This document shows, one piece after another, positions 39,407 through 48,631 of a stretch of DNA of 64,000 nucleotides. The position numbers were made by a program, and so were the translations under genes. The notes below the pieces were generated by a model, which worked only from the letters and a program-made list of their open reading frames with translations, did no database searches and was not told the origin of the DNA. Position 1 is the stretch's first letter. Every line of letters begins with the position of its first letter. The DNA is from Billgrantia sulfidoxydans (GTDB lineage: Bacteria > Pseudomonadota > Gammaproteobacteria > Pseudomonadales > Halomonadaceae), in the NCBI RefSeq assembly GCF_017868775.1, contig NZ_CP053381.1, positions 1-64,000 of the forward strand, in the 5' to 3' direction.

Positions 39407-40687
39407 ATGGGCCTGGCCATTCTGTTCGGTGTCTTCTTTCTCGGCCTGGTGGCAGGCGCCCCCGTGGCATTCGCCGTGGGGCTGGCCGCCGTGGCCACCT
39501 TCCTCTACGAGGGGCTACCGCTGTTCGTGGCGTTCCAGCGCATCCTGTCGGGGATCTCGGTCTTCTCGCTGCTGGCCATTCCATTCTTCATCTTTGCCGG
39601 CGAGCTGATGCTGCACGGCGGGATCTCCGCCCGCCTGGTGCGCCTGGCGTCCGCTGCGGTAGGCAGGATGCGCGGCGGACTGGGCATCGTCAACGTCAGC
39701 TCCTCGATGCTGTTCGGCGGCATTTCTGGCTCGGCCGTGGCCGATACCTCGGCGCTCGGTTCGATCCTGGTGCCGGTAATGAAGGAGAAGGGCTACGATG
39801 CCGACTATGCCGTCAACGTCACGGTGACCTCCTCGGTCGCCGGCGTGGTGATCCCCCCGAGCCACAACATGATTCTCTATGCCGTGGCGGCCGGCGGTGG
39901 CATTTCGGTCACCCAGCTGTTCATCGCCGGTATCGTGCCGGGCATCCTGATGTGTCTGACGCTGGCCGTGGCGGCCTACCTGGTGGCGGTGAAACGCGGC
40001 TACCGGGGCGAGACCTTTCCCGGCTGGGACGTGCTGATCATCAGCCTGGCCGCGGCCCTGCCGGGGCTGCTCACGGCGGTGATCATCGTCGGCGGGGTGC
40101 TGTCGGGCATTCTCACCGTGACCGAATCCGGGGCCTTCGGCGCCATCTATGCCATCGTCGTCACCGCGCTGGTCTACCGCGAGCTGCGCTGGGCCTCGTT
40201 CAAGGCGGCGGTGCTGCAGTCGGTGAAGACCACCGCGCTGGTGATGATCCTGGTCGGCTGCGCCTCGGCGTTCTCCTACCTGCTGGCGCTCTACAACGTG
40301 CCGCTGCTGCTGACCGACGTGCTGATGGCGCTGTCCGACAAGCCCATCGTCATCTTCCTGCTGCTCAACCTGCTGTTGCTGGGGCTCGGCATGATCATGG
40401 ACATGGCGGCGCTGATCCTGATCTGTACGCCAATCTTCCTGCCGGTGGCGATGCAGTTCGGCATGGATCCGATCCAGTTCGGCATCATCATGATGATGAA
40501 CCTGGGGCTGGGGCTGTGCACGCCGCCGGTGGGGGCCTGCCTGTTCGTCGGCTGCGTGATCGGCAAGATCAAGATCGAAGAGGCCGTGCGCACCATCTGG
40601 CCCTTCTACCTGGCGCTGTTCGTCGCCCTGATGCTGGTGACCTACGTGCCGGCCGTCTCGCTGTCGCTGCCGGTGCTGTTCCGCTGA
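39407..40687 (+). CDS. dctM: TRAP transporter large permease DctM
   Basis: DctM is the large 12-helix subunit carrying the sodium-driven transport path. The 426-residue protein is hydrophobic throughout and shows the DctM signatures IPFFIFAGELMLHGGISARLVRLA, FGGISGSAVADTSALGSILVPVMKEKGYD, and VIPPSHNMILYAVAAGG, with NLGLGLCTPPVGACLFVG near the end. It works with the adjacent DctQ and DctP. Confidence 0.94.
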   Translation: MGLAILFGVFFLGLVAGAPVAFAVGLAAVATFLYEGLPLFVAFQRILSGISVFSLLAIPFFIFAGELMLHGGISARLVRLASAAVGRMRGGLGIVNVSSSMLFGGISGSAVADTSALGSILVPVMKEKGYDADYAVNVTVTSSVAGVVIPPSHNMILYAVAAGGGISVTQLFIAGIVPGILMCLTLAVAAYLVAVKRGYRGETFPGWDVLIISLAAALPGLLTAVIIVGGVLSGILTVTESGAFGAIYAIVVTALVYRELRWASFKAAVLQSVKTTALVMILVGCASAFSYLLALYNVPLLLTDVLMALSDKPIVIFLLLNLLLLGLGMIMDMAALILICTPIFLPVAMQFGMDPIQFGIIMMMNLGLGLCTPPVGACLFVGCVIGKIKIEEAVRTIWPFYLALFVALMLVTYVPAVSLSLPVLFR

Positions 40688-40718
40688 GCCTCCCTTCGAC
40701 CGAACCGTAACGGACTCG

Positions 40719-41858
40719 ATGATGAAAATTGCAGCCGTACACACCCATATCCTCGACCACGTGCTCGACACCGCCTTCGAGAGCGCTTCGATGCACTTCG
40801 CCCGGCGCCAGCACTGCCTGGTCGAGATCGTCTGCGACGACGGCACCACCGGCTGGGGCGAGTGCCTGGGGCCGGCCCAGCCCAACGCGGCGGTGGTCAA
40901 GGCCTACAGTGCCGCGCTGATCGGTCAGGACCCGCTGCAGACCGAGAAGCTCTGGCTCGAGCTCTACAATCGACTGCGCGACCAGGGCCAGCGCGGCCTG
41001 ACCGTGACCGCCCTGAGCGGCATCGACATCGCCCTGTGGGACATCAAGGGCAAGCACTTCGGCGTGCCGATCTCGACCCTGCTCGGCGGCCGCTTCCGCG
41101 ACAGCGTGCGGGCCTACGCCACCGGCTCGTTCCGCCGGGAAGGCGTCGACCGGGTCGAGGACATCGCCCGCGAGGTGGCGGGCTACCGCCGCGAAGGCTT
41201 CCACGCGGTGAAGATCAAGATCGGTTTCGACGTCGAGGAGGACCTGCGCGTCATCGAGGCGGTGCGCGAATCGATCGGGCCCGACATGCGCCTGATGATC
41301 GACGCCAATCACGGCTACGACACTCTGGAAGCCGTCGAAGTGGGCCGGCGGGCGGCGAAGTTCGGCATCGACTGGTTCGAGGAGCCGGTGCTGCCCGAGC
41401 ATGTCTCGGCCTACCGGGCGGTGCGTGCCGATCAGCCGATCCCGGTGGCCGGCGGCGAGACCTGGCACGGCCGTTATGCCATGCACGAGCCGCTGGCGAC
41501 CCGCGCCGTGGACATCGTCCAGCCCGACATCTGCGGCGTCGGTGGCTTCACCGAGATTCGCCGGGTGGCGGACATGGCGGCGCTGCACGGCGTGCGCCTG
41601 GTGCCGCACGTATGGGGCACCGCGGTATGCCTGGCCGCCAGCCTGCAGTTCATGGCCGCCCTGCTGCCCAACCCGCCGCGGCGCGACCCGATCGAGCCGA
41701 TTCTCGAGTTCGATCGCACCGAGAACCCCTTCCGCCAGGCGGTGGTGACGACGCCCATCGAACACCACCGGGGCGTGGTGGCGATACCGGACGGGCCCGG
41801 GCTCGGCATCGAGATCGACCGCGAGGCCCTCGCCCGCTTCGCCCTCGAGGAGGCATGA
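40719..41858 (+). CDS. gci: D-galactarolactone cycloisomerase (enolase superfamily)
   Basis: Predicted to open galactaro-1,4-lactone (and glucaro-lactone) to 3-deoxy-2-keto-hexarate, as Agrobacterium Gci does. The 379-residue protein is a mandelate racemase-type enolase-superfamily member with K165/K167 (VKIKIG), metal ligands D195, E221 and E247, and the D270/H297 dyad (QPDICG, VPHVWGTA), matching mandelate racemase numbering. Two adjacent ATGs (40719, 40722) are possible starts. Its stop overlaps the next start (ATGA). Specificity is inferred from the gci-gli-udh-kdgD context. Confidence 0.82.
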   Translation: MMKIAAVHTHILDHVLDTAFESASMHFARRQHCLVEIVCDDGTTGWGECLGPAQPNAAVVKAYSAALIGQDPLQTEKLWLELYNRLRDQGQRGLTVTALSGIDIALWDIKGKHFGVPISTLLGGRFRDSVRAYATGSFRREGVDRVEDIAREVAGYRREGFHAVKIKIGFDVEEDLRVIEAVRESIGPDMRLMIDANHGYDTLEAVEVGRRAAKFGIDWFEEPVLPEHVSAYRAVRADQPIPVAGGETWHGRYAMHEPLATRAVDIVQPDICGVGGFTEIRRVADMAALHGVRLVPHVWGTAVCLAASLQFMAALLPNPPRRDPIEPILEFDRTENPFRQAVVTTPIEHHRGVVAIPDGPGLGIEIDREALARFALEEA

Positions 41859-42727
41859 CGAACGTGACCGCGATACCTGCCAATACCCGGCCGCTGGACG
41901 GTCCGCCGCCGCGGCTGGCCGCACCGCCGGGTGCCACCGACTGCCACATGCACCTCTACCTGCCGGGCTTCGCGGCCCAGCCCGGCGGGCCCGGCATCGT
42001 CGAGCTGGCCACGGTCGAGGATTACCGCCGGGTGCAGGCGCGTCTGGGGCTGGAGCGGGTGGTGGTCACCCAATCCAACGCCTATCAGCTCGACAACGGT
42101 GCGCTGCTCGAAGCCCTCGGCCAATTGGGCACTGAAACGGCGCGCGGTGTGGCGGCGGTGGCCCCCGGCACCGCTGAGACGACGCTGCGCGACTGGCATG
42201 CCAAAGGCGTGCGCGGCGCGCGCATCATGAACCTGCCCGGCGGCGCCGTGACCCATGCCGACATGCCCGCGGTCGAGCGCCTGGTCCGTCCGCTGGGCTG
42301 GCACCTGATGGTGCAGTTCAACGGCCAGCACCTGGACGATTACCTCGACGGCCTGCAGCGCCTCGAGGGCGACTACATCATCGACCATATCGGCAAGTTC
42401 ATGCCGCCGGTGCCGGCGAACGATCGCCGCGTCGACGCCATCCTGCGGCTGCTCGATCGCGGCAACGCCTGGTTCAAGCTGTGTGGCGGCTACGAGACCA
42501 GCACAATCGGGGGGCCGCGCTACGAGGACGTCGGCGCCATCGCCTGGCGTGTCGTTGCCCATGCCCCCGAGCGGGTGATCTGGGGCTCGAACTGGCCCCA
42601 TGTCGGCGTGCCGCGCGAGCGCTATCCCGATGATGCCGAGCAGCTCGACGTGCTGCTCGGCTGGGCCGGACCCGAGACACGCCGCCGGATCCTGGTCGAC
42701 AACCCTGCCGCCCTGTACGGCTTCTGA
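41855..42727 (+). CDS. gli: D-galactarolactone isomerase (amidohydrolase family)
   Basis: Predicted to convert D-galactaro-1,5-lactone, the product of uronate dehydrogenase, to the 1,4-lactone used by the cycloisomerase. The 290-residue amidohydrolase-2-type TIM barrel has GATDCHMHLY, the IIDHIGKFMPP strand and WGSNWPHVG near the C-terminus, as in PDC/4-sulfomuconolactone-type hydrolases. It overlaps the upstream gene by 4 bp. The Agrobacterium tumefaciens Gli/Gci pair is the closest model known to me. Confidence 0.8.
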   Translation: MTNVTAIPANTRPLDGPPPRLAAPPGATDCHMHLYLPGFAAQPGGPGIVELATVEDYRRVQARLGLERVVVTQSNAYQLDNGALLEALGQLGTETARGVAAVAPGTAETTLRDWHAKGVRGARIMNLPGGAVTHADMPAVERLVRPLGWHLMVQFNGQHLDDYLDGLQRLEGDYIIDHIGKFMPPVPANDRRVDAILRLLDRGNAWFKLCGGYETSTIGGPRYEDVGAIAWRVVAHAPERVIWGSNWPHVGVPRERYPDDAEQLDVLLGWAGPETRRRILVDNPAALYGF

Positions 42728-42752
42728 ACCCTTGTCCGAAGGAGGAAAGTGC

Positions 42753-43550
42753 ATGATCGATCGACTGTTGGTAACGGGCGCCGCCGGCGGCATGGGCCGC
42801 ATCATCCGGCCGCACCTGGCGCAGCTGGCGCGTACGGTGCGGCTGTCGGACATCGCCGAGCTGGGCGAGGCGGCCAGCCACGAGGAACTCGTGCCGTGCG
42901 ACCTCGCCGACGCCGGGGCGGTGGGTAAGCTGGTGCAGGGCTGCGACGCCATCATCCACCTGGGCGGCGTCTCGGTGGAGAAGCCTTGGGCGAGCCTGCT
43001 GCAGGCCAACATCGTCGGTACCTACAACCTCTACGAGGCGGTGCGCCGACACGGCAAGCCGCGGGTGATCTTCGCCAGCTCCAACCACACCACCGGCTAC
43101 TACGAGCGGTCGCGGCGCATCGACACCGAGGTGCCGCACCGGCCCGACTCGCTCTACGGCGTGACCAAGTGTTTCGGCGAAGACCTGGCCAGCCTGTATC
43201 ATGACAAGTTCGGCGTCGAGACGCTCAGCGTGCGCATCGGCTGGTGCCACCCCAAGCCGACCGACACGCGCAAGCTGGCGATCTGGCTCAGCGCCGAGGA
43301 TTTCATCAGCCTGGTGCAGCGGGCCATCGTCACCCCGCGCCTGGGCTGCACGGTGGTCTACGGCTTCTCGAACAATGCCGAACGCTGGTGGGACAACAGC
43401 AAGGCGGCCTTTCTCGGCTGGGTGCCGAAGGACAGCTCGGCGGCCTGGCGCGAGGAGATGGAAGCGCTCGACGCGAATCTCGATCCCACGGATCCGGCGG
43501 TCGTCTACCAGGGCGGATCCTTTGCCAGCTCCGGGCACCCCGACGATTGA
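42753..43550 (+). CDS. udh: Uronate dehydrogenase
   Basis: Udh oxidises D-galacturonate and D-glucuronate to aldarolactones with NAD+, the entry step of the oxidative uronate pathway. The 265-residue SDR protein has LLVTGAAGGMGRIIRP for NAD binding, IIHLGG, ASSNHTTGYYER and the catalytic Y135/K139 (SLYGVTK), with IGWCHPKPTDTRKLAIWLS as in known uronate dehydrogenases. AAGGAGG lies 7 nt before the ATG. Confidence 0.9.
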   Translation: MIDRLLVTGAAGGMGRIIRPHLAQLARTVRLSDIAELGEAASHEELVPCDLADAGAVGKLVQGCDAIIHLGGVSVEKPWASLLQANIVGTYNLYEAVRRHGKPRVIFASSNHTTGYYERSRRIDTEVPHRPDSLYGVTKCFGEDLASLYHDKFGVETLSVRIGWCHPKPTDTRKLAIWLSAEDFISLVQRAIVTPRLGCTVVYGFSNNAERWWDNSKAAFLGWVPKDSSAAWREEMEALDANLDPTDPAVVYQGGSFASSGHPDD

Positions 43551-43583
43551 GGGGCCGTCTACCCTTACCACGAACCATGACCG

Positions 43584-44351
43584 ATGGATGGCGATATGGC
43601 AGGTAAATCCGATATCACGGCCGACTTCAAGCAACTGAAAGTCCAGAAGCTTTCACGCGAAGGCAGCCTCTCCCTGCATGTCGCCGACCAGCTCGAGGCG
43701 CTGATCGTCAACGGCGGGATCGGCGTGGGCGAGAAGCTGCCGACTGAGAACGGACTGTGCGACGTCTTCGGCGTCAGCCGCACGGTGATCCGCGAAGCCA
43801 TCACCCATCTCAAGTCGCTGGGGCTGGTGGAGACCCGCCGCGGCGTCGGCACCACCGTGCTGCGCTCGACCAGCGTCGAGGCGATGCCGGCGAAACGCAT
43901 CAGCCCGACAACCGTGGAGGACATCCTGCACGTGCTCGAGCTGCGGCTCAACCTGGAACCGGCGGCGGCGGCGCTGGCCGCCGAGCGGCACGACGAGGAG
44001 GACGAACACACCCTCGTGGAGAAGCATGCGGCCTTCATCGAGGCGCGTGCGGCGAAGTCCCAGGCGCGCGAAGAGGACTACGAGTTCCACTATGCGATCG
44101 CCGCCGCCACCAAGAATCCTTTCTTCAAGATGTTCTACGAGCAGCTCAGCCAGGGTGTGATTCCCCGCGCCAAGCTGATGAGCATCGAGATCAACACCGC
44201 GGCCACCGACAAGTACCTCGCCCGGGTCGAGGAAGAACATACCTACATTCTCGAGGCGATCCTGGCCCGTGACCCCGAGGCAGCGCGTGAGATGATGTAC
44301 CAGCATCTCAACCGCGCGCGGACCATGTACGCCAAGTACCAGGAAGCCTAA
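43584..44351 (+). CDS. FadR-family GntR transcriptional regulator
   Basis: The 255-residue protein has an N-terminal winged helix ([28 protein letters not shown] and [34 protein letters not shown]) and a C-terminal FCD ligand-binding domain ([32 protein letters not shown]). It should repress the uronate cluster until an intermediate binds; the candidate site at 36753 is one target. The first copy of a tandem repeat forms its last codons, and its TAA stop lies at a repeat junction. Confidence 0.88.
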   Translation: MDGDMAGKSDITADFKQLKVQKLSREGSLSLHVADQLEALIVNGGIGVGEKLPTENGLCDVFGVSRTVIREAITHLKSLGLVETRRGVGTTVLRSTSVEAMPAKRISPTTVEDILHVLELRLNLEPAAAALAAERHDEEDEHTLVEKHAAFIEARAAKSQAREEDYEFHYAIAAATKNPFFKMFYEQLSQGVIPRAKLMSIEINTAATDKYLARVEEEHTYILEAILARDPEAAREMMYQHLNRARTMYAKYQEA

Positions 44352-44434
44352 GTACCGGAAGCCCAAGTACCGGAAGCCCAAGTACCGGAAGCCCAAGTAC
44401 CGAAGCCCAAGTACCGAAGCCCAAGTACCGGAAG
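44334..44434 (+). repeat. Seven-copy tandem repeat of about 15 bp
   Basis: Units of AAGTACCGGAAGCCC follow head to tail: copy 1 (44334-44349, 16 bp, AAGTACCAGGAAGCCT) inside the GntR gene, three perfect 15-bp copies (44350-44394), two 14-bp copies missing one G (44395-44422), and a partial one (44423-44434) that leads into the ribosome-binding site of the next gene. Downstream of the TAA the GntR frame is open to a TGA (44448-44450) overlapping the next ATG. Confidence 0.9.
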
Positions 44435-44446
44435 ACAGGAGCCATC

Positions 44447-46024
44447 ATGACCCCGCAAGGCAAGATGCTGATCGGCCGCGAGGCCGCAAGCGGCAGTTCA
44501 AAGCCCATCCACGCCGTCAATCCCGCCACCGGCGAGCAGCTCGCGCCTACCTATGCCGGCGGCACCCAGGCCGAGGTCGAGCGCGCCTGTGAGCTGGCCG
44601 AGGCGGCCTTCGCCACCTACCGCGAGACCACGCTGGAGCAGCGTGCGGCGTTTCTCGACACCGTGGCCAGCGAGATCGAGGCCATCGGCGACGAGCTGAT
44701 CGAACGCGCCATCGCCGAGACCGGCCTGCCCCGGGCGCGCCTGGAGGGCGAGCGCGGCCGCACCTGCGGCCAGCTGCGCCTGTTCGCCAGCGTGGTGCGC
44801 GCCGGCGAGTGGCTTGACCTGCGCCTCGACCCGGCGCTGCCCGAGCGCGAGCCGATGCCCCGCGCCGACCTGCGCCAGCGTCATATTCCGCTCGGCCCCG
44901 TCGCCGTGTTCGGCGCCAGTAACTTCCCGCTGGCCTTCTCCGTGGCCGGTGGCGACACCGCCTCGGCGCTGGCCGCCGGCTGCCCGGTGATCGTCAAGGG
45001 TCACTCGGCCCACCCCGGCACCTCCGAGCTGGTCGGTCGTGCCGTGCAGCGCGCGGTCGAGAAGCGCGACCTGCCGGAAGGCACCTTCTCGCTGCTGTTC
45101 GGTTCGGGCAGCGAGATCGGCCAGGCGCTGGTCGCTGATCCGCGCATCCAGGCGGTGGGCTTCACCGGCTCCCGCGGCGGCGGCACGGCCTTGATGAAGA
45201 CCGCCCAGGCCCGCCCCCAGCCGATCCCGGTCTACGCCGAGATGAGTTCGATCAACCCGGTGTTCCTGCTGCCCGAGGCATTGCGTGCCCGTGGGGCGAA
45301 GATCGCCGAGGGCTTCGTCGCCTCGCTCAACATGGGCGCCGGGCAGTTCTGCACCAACCCGGGCTTGGTCATCGCGGTGAAGGGCCCCGAGCTTTCCGCC
45401 TTCGTCGAGGCCGCGGCTGACGCGGTGAAGGCCAGCGCCGCCCAGACCATGCTCACTCCGGGCATCCACGCGGCCTACGAGCAGGGCGTGGGCTGGCTTT
45501 CGAGCAACGACAAGGTCAGGGAAGTCGCCCGCGGCCAGGTGGGCGAATCGGCCCACCCGTGCCAGGCGGGGCTTTACGTCACCGCGGCCGGGGACTTCCT
45601 CGCGGATACCGAGCTGCAGGAGGAGGTGTTCGGCGCAACCTCGCTGGTGATCGAGTGCGCCGATCAGCACGAGATGCGCCAGGTCGCCTCGCAGCTCGAA
45701 GGCCAGCTCACCGCCACGCTGCAGATGGACGACGCCGACCTGGACGCGGCGAAAGCGCTGCTGCCGATCCTCGAGCGCAAGGCGGGACGGATCCTGGCCA
45801 ACGGCTGGCCCACCGGGGTCGAGGTCTGCCACGCCATGGTCCACGGCGGGCCCTACCCGGCGACCTCCGACTCGCGCACCACCTCGGTGGGCAGCGCGGC
45901 GATCTTCCGCTTCCTGCGCCCGGTGTGCTACCAGGCGCTGCCGCAGGGCCTGCTGCCCGAGGCGCTCAAGGACGGCAATCCGTGGAAGGTCTCACGACTG
46001 GTGGATGGCAAGCGCGAGGCGTAG
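44447..46024 (+). CDS. 2,5-dioxovalerate (2-oxoglutarate semialdehyde) dehydrogenase
   Basis: Oxidises 2-oxoglutarate semialdehyde, the KdgD product, to 2-oxoglutarate, completing the pathway. The 525-residue aldehyde dehydrogenase has [40 protein letters not shown] (cofactor lysine K184), FTGSRGGG (239-246), general base E265 (YAEMSSINP) and nucleophile C302 ([10 protein letters not shown]). These motifs define the KGSADH subgroup. The ATG has AGGAG upstream, directly behind the tandem repeat. Confidence 0.92.
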   Translation: MTPQGKMLIGREAASGSSKPIHAVNPATGEQLAPTYAGGTQAEVERACELAEAAFATYRETTLEQRAAFLDTVASEIEAIGDELIERAIAETGLPRARLEGERGRTCGQLRLFASVVRAGEWLDLRLDPALPEREPMPRADLRQRHIPLGPVAVFGASNFPLAFSVAGGDTASALAAGCPVIVKGHSAHPGTSELVGRAVQRAVEKRDLPEGTFSLLFGSGSEIGQALVADPRIQAVGFTGSRGGGTALMKTAQARPQPIPVYAEMSSINPVFLLPEALRARGAKIAEGFVASLNMGAGQFCTNPGLVIAVKGPELSAFVEAAADAVKASAAQTMLTPGIHAAYEQGVGWLSSNDKVREVARGQVGESAHPCQAGLYVTAAGDFLADTELQEEVFGATSLVIECADQHEMRQVASQLEGQLTATLQMDDADLDAAKALLPILERKAGRILANGWPTGVEVCHAMVHGGPYPATSDSRTTSVGSAAIFRFLRPVCYQALPQGLLPEALKDGNPWKVSRLVDGKREA

Positions 46025-46052
46025 CACCGGCACTGGAACGATTGGAACTCTT

Positions 46053-46077
46053 GGCGGCCTTCGGGCCGCCTTTTTTT
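46053..46077 (+). terminator. Intrinsic terminator of the uronate cluster
   Basis: GGCGGCC, a TTCG loop and GGCCGCC are followed by T7 (46071-46077). It lies 28 bp after the dehydrogenase stop and closes the catabolic operon. Confidence 0.92.
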
Positions 46078-46122
46078 CCCGCATTTGCCATAATGGCTCC
46101 CTACCCACCTGCGGAGCTATGC

Positions 46123-46869
46123 ATGGCCTCTCTTCCCAACGACCGTCGCCAGGGTCGCCCCAATTCTCCAAGGCCCCCATCGGAACGTCAGCGCGAACGC
46201 GCCTCGCGCACGCCCAAGGCCCAGGTGGGCGAAGTGGCCTACCTGGAGGTGGTCACGGTCAACGAGACCGGTGCCTTTCTCGACTGGGGCCATACGCGCG
46301 ACGTGCTGCTGCCCTTCGGCGAGCAGCGCTTCCGGCCCACGCCGGGCAAGCGGGTGCTGGTGCGGCTCTACGAGGACCAGCAGGGGCGGCCGGTGGCGTC
46401 GCAGAAGCTCGATCGCTTCGTGCTGGACGAGGCGATGGGGCTGGCGCCGGGCGACGAGGTGGAACTGATCGTCGCCGACGCCACCGACCTCGGCTACAAG
46501 GCGGTGGTCAATCATCGCTTCTGGGGGCTGCTCTATCGCGACGATGCCACCCGGCCACTGCGCCGGGGGCAGCGGGCCAAGGGCTACGTCAAGCGCGTGC
46601 GCGACGACGGCCGGCTCGATCTCTCGCTGCTGCCGCCGGGGCCGGCACGTCTCGACGTGGTGGGCGAGCAGGTGCTCAAGGCGCTGCGCGAGAGCGGCGG
46701 CTACCTGCCGCTCTCGGACAGCAGCGATGCCGCGGCGATCAAGGCGCGCCTGGGGGTGAGCAAGAACGCCTTCAAGCAGGCCATCGGGCGGCTCTACAAG
46801 CGACGCCTGATCGTCATCGAGGCCCACGGTATCCGCCTGGTGCCGGGGGCTACCACCGAGCCGGGCTAG
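46123..46869 (+). CDS. CvfB/YitL-type S1 RNA-binding protein
   Basis: The 248-residue protein has a basic, disordered start (RRQGRPNSPRPPSERQRERASRTPK), S1-like OB folds (EVVTVNETGAFLDWGHTRDVLLPFGEQ; YKAVVNHRFWGLLY; GQRAKGYVKRVRDDGRLDLSLLPPG) and a C-terminal winged helix (GVSKNAFKQAIGRLYKRRLI), the CvfB architecture. CvfB proteins bind RNA; a precise role in this group is not known. The ATG at 46123 has GCGGAG 6 nt upstream; an ATG at 46093 would add ten residues. Confidence 0.85.
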   Translation: MASLPNDRRQGRPNSPRPPSERQRERASRTPKAQVGEVAYLEVVTVNETGAFLDWGHTRDVLLPFGEQRFRPTPGKRVLVRLYEDQQGRPVASQKLDRFVLDEAMGLAPGDEVELIVADATDLGYKAVVNHRFWGLLYRDDATRPLRRGQRAKGYVKRVRDDGRLDLSLLPPGPARLDVVGEQVLKALRESGGYLPLSDSSDAAAIKARLGVSKNAFKQAIGRLYKRRLIVIEAHGIRLVPGATTEPG

Positions 46870-46889
46870 CCGGCCGCCGGTCGGGGCGA

Positions 46890-47435
46890 TCAGTCGAGCG
46901 CTTGGAACTCCTCCTCGTGCAGCCAGGCGGCATGCTTGGGCGCGCGCTTGGTCTTCGACCACTCCTCGACCATCGCCGGCGCCACCTCCTTGAGCTGGCG
47001 CATCTGCTCCGGCGTGCCCTTCACGTAGGTCAGCTCCAGGCGATGGCCGTTGGGGTCGAAGAAGTAGATCGAGCGGATGATGCCGTGCTCGGTGGGGCCG
47101 ATCACCTCCACGCCCTTGCTCTCGAGCTGCGCCTTCGCCGACAGCAGGGCCGCTTCGTCGGCCACCCGGAAGGCGATATGCTGGACCCACTCCGGGGTGT
47201 TGGGGTCGCGGCCCATCTCGGGCGAGTTGGGCAGCTCGAAGAAGGCCAGAATGTTGCCGTTGCCGGCGTCCAGGAACAGGTGCATGTAGGGATCGGGCGC
47301 CTTGGTGGAGGGCACGCGGTCCTCGGCGATGGCGACCAGGAACTCCATGTTGAGCTTGTCCTGGTACCACTCGACGGTTTCCTTGGCATCGCGGCAGCGA
47401 TAGGCGACGTGGTGGATCTGCTGGATATCGATCAT
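46890..47435 (-). CDS. VOC-family (glyoxalase/dioxygenase fold) protein
   Basis: The 181-residue protein has two beta-alpha-beta-beta-beta modules of the vicinal oxygen chelate fold: IHHVAYRCRDAKETVEWYQDKLNMEF and VQHIAFRVADEAALLSAKAQL, with candidate metal ligands in HHVAY, LAFFELP, QHIAF and HRLELTY. It could be a ring-cleavage dioxygenase, isomerase or lyase; no substrate can be named. Its promoter region holds a perfect 36-bp palindrome, so it is probably tightly repressed. Convergent with the S1 gene. Confidence 0.75.
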   Translation of the reverse strand: MIDIQQIHHVAYRCRDAKETVEWYQDKLNMEFLVAIAEDRVPSTKAPDPYMHLFLDAGNGNILAFFELPNSPEMGRDPNTPEWVQHIAFRVADEAALLSAKAQLESKGVEVIGPTEHGIIRSIYFFDPNGHRLELTYVKGTPEQMRQLKEVAPAMVEEWSKTKRAPKHAAWLHEEEFQALD

Positions 47436-47492
47436 GACGGGTCTCGCAATGGTGGGCTGGGGAGCGCCAGGGACCTGCGTGGGCTTTTTCAG

Positions 47493-47528
47493 CCTCTATT
47501 TTAGTTTCATTTGAAACTAAAATAGAGG
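47493..47528. promoter_or_regulatory. 36-bp perfect palindromic operator upstream of the VOC gene
   Basis: Two 17-bp arms (47493-47509 and 47512-47528) flank TT; the core is AGTTTCATTTGAAACT. It is 58-93 bp upstream of the VOC start and 92 bp upstream of gshB, and its AT-rich arms include -10-like TAAAAT. The core recurs exactly, on the other strand, at 56947-56962. It fits a dimeric repressor of MarR or TetR type, none of which is encoded nearby. Confidence 0.75.
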
Positions 47529-47619
47529 GGCTCGGCGTGCCCTGTCAAGCCGTCTTGGTGTTGCCCGGAGCCCTGGGTCATACTGCGCTCACTTCCCGCA
47601 TCACGATGGAACGCTGCCG

Positions 47620-48597
47620 ATGAGCCGACAGACGAGCGAACGATCCCTGCGGGTGGGCGTGGTGATGGACTCCATCGCCCACCTCACCTACAAGAAGGAC
47701 ACCACCCTGGCCATGCTGTGGGCGGCCCAGGAGCGCGGCTGGTCGCTGCACTACATGGAGCAGGAGGATCTCTACCTGCGCGATGGCCGGGCCCACGCGC
47801 GCATGCGTGACCTGGCCGCCTTCCGCAACCCCGACGACTGGTACGCGCTGGGGGCGCCGGAGGCGCGTCCGCTGGCCGAGCTCGATGTGATCCTGATGCG
47901 CAAGGACCCGCCGGTCGATGCGCACTTCCTCAATGCCGTGCACCTGCTGGGCTTCGCGGAACGCGAGGGCGTGCTGGTGGTCAATCCCACGCGGGCCTTG
48001 CTGGAGTGCAACGAGAAGCTGTTCGCCCAGCAGTTCCCGCAGTGCTGCACGCCGACGGTAGTGTCGTGCAGCGAAGCGGTATTGCGCGCCTTCCATGCCG
48101 AGCACCAGGACGTGATCTTCAAGCCGCTGGACGGCATGGGCGGCAGCGGGATCTTCCATGTCCGCCCCGAAGGGCGGAACCTAGGGGCCATCATCGAGAC
48201 GCTGAGCGAACGCGGCCAGCGCCAGATCATGGCCCAGCGCTACATTCCCGAGATCAAGGACGGCGATACCCGTATCCTGCTGGTGGACGGCGAGCCGGTA
48301 CCCTACGGCCTGGCCCGGGTGCCCATGGCCGGCGAGACCCGCGGCAACCTGGCCGCCGGCGGCACCGGCGTCAGCCGCGAGCTGACCGCCCGCGACCACT
48401 GGCTGATCGGGCAGGTGCAGCCGATGATCCGCGAGAAGGGGCTGATGTTCGTCGGGCTCGACGTGATCGGCGACTACATCACCGAGATCAACGTGACGAG
48501 CCCCACCTGCGTGCGCGAGATCGACGACCAGCGCGGTACCGACATCGCCGGCCTGCTGATGGATGCCATCGAGCGGCGCCTGGCGCAGCGGTCGTAA
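47620..48597 (+). CDS. gshB: Glutathione synthetase
   Basis: GshB joins gamma-glutamylcysteine and glycine with ATP. The 325-residue ATP-grasp protein has the family start VGVVMDSIAHLTYKKDTTLAMLWAAQERGW, DVILMRKDPPVD, FKPLDGMGGSGIFHV, AQRYIPEIKDGDTRILLVDG and GLDVIGDYITEINVTSPT. It precedes tonB, algH and ruvX, the order of many gammaproteobacteria. Confidence 0.96.
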   Translation: MSRQTSERSLRVGVVMDSIAHLTYKKDTTLAMLWAAQERGWSLHYMEQEDLYLRDGRAHARMRDLAAFRNPDDWYALGAPEARPLAELDVILMRKDPPVDAHFLNAVHLLGFAEREGVLVVNPTRALLECNEKLFAQQFPQCCTPTVVSCSEAVLRAFHAEHQDVIFKPLDGMGGSGIFHVRPEGRNLGAIIETLSERGQRQIMAQRYIPEIKDGDTRILLVDGEPVPYGLARVPMAGETRGNLAAGGTGVSRELTARDHWLIGQVQPMIREKGLMFVGLDVIGDYITEINVTSPTCVREIDDQRGTDIAGLLMDAIERRLAQRS

Positions 48598-48631
48598 CGC
48601 AGATAAGGCAAGGGGAGGTTGGGCTCCATCC

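Noticed and set aside
44334..44434. Possible CRISPR array
   Set aside because: Units are 14-16 bp, directly adjacent with no spacers, and no cas genes are nearby; it is a simple tandem repeat.
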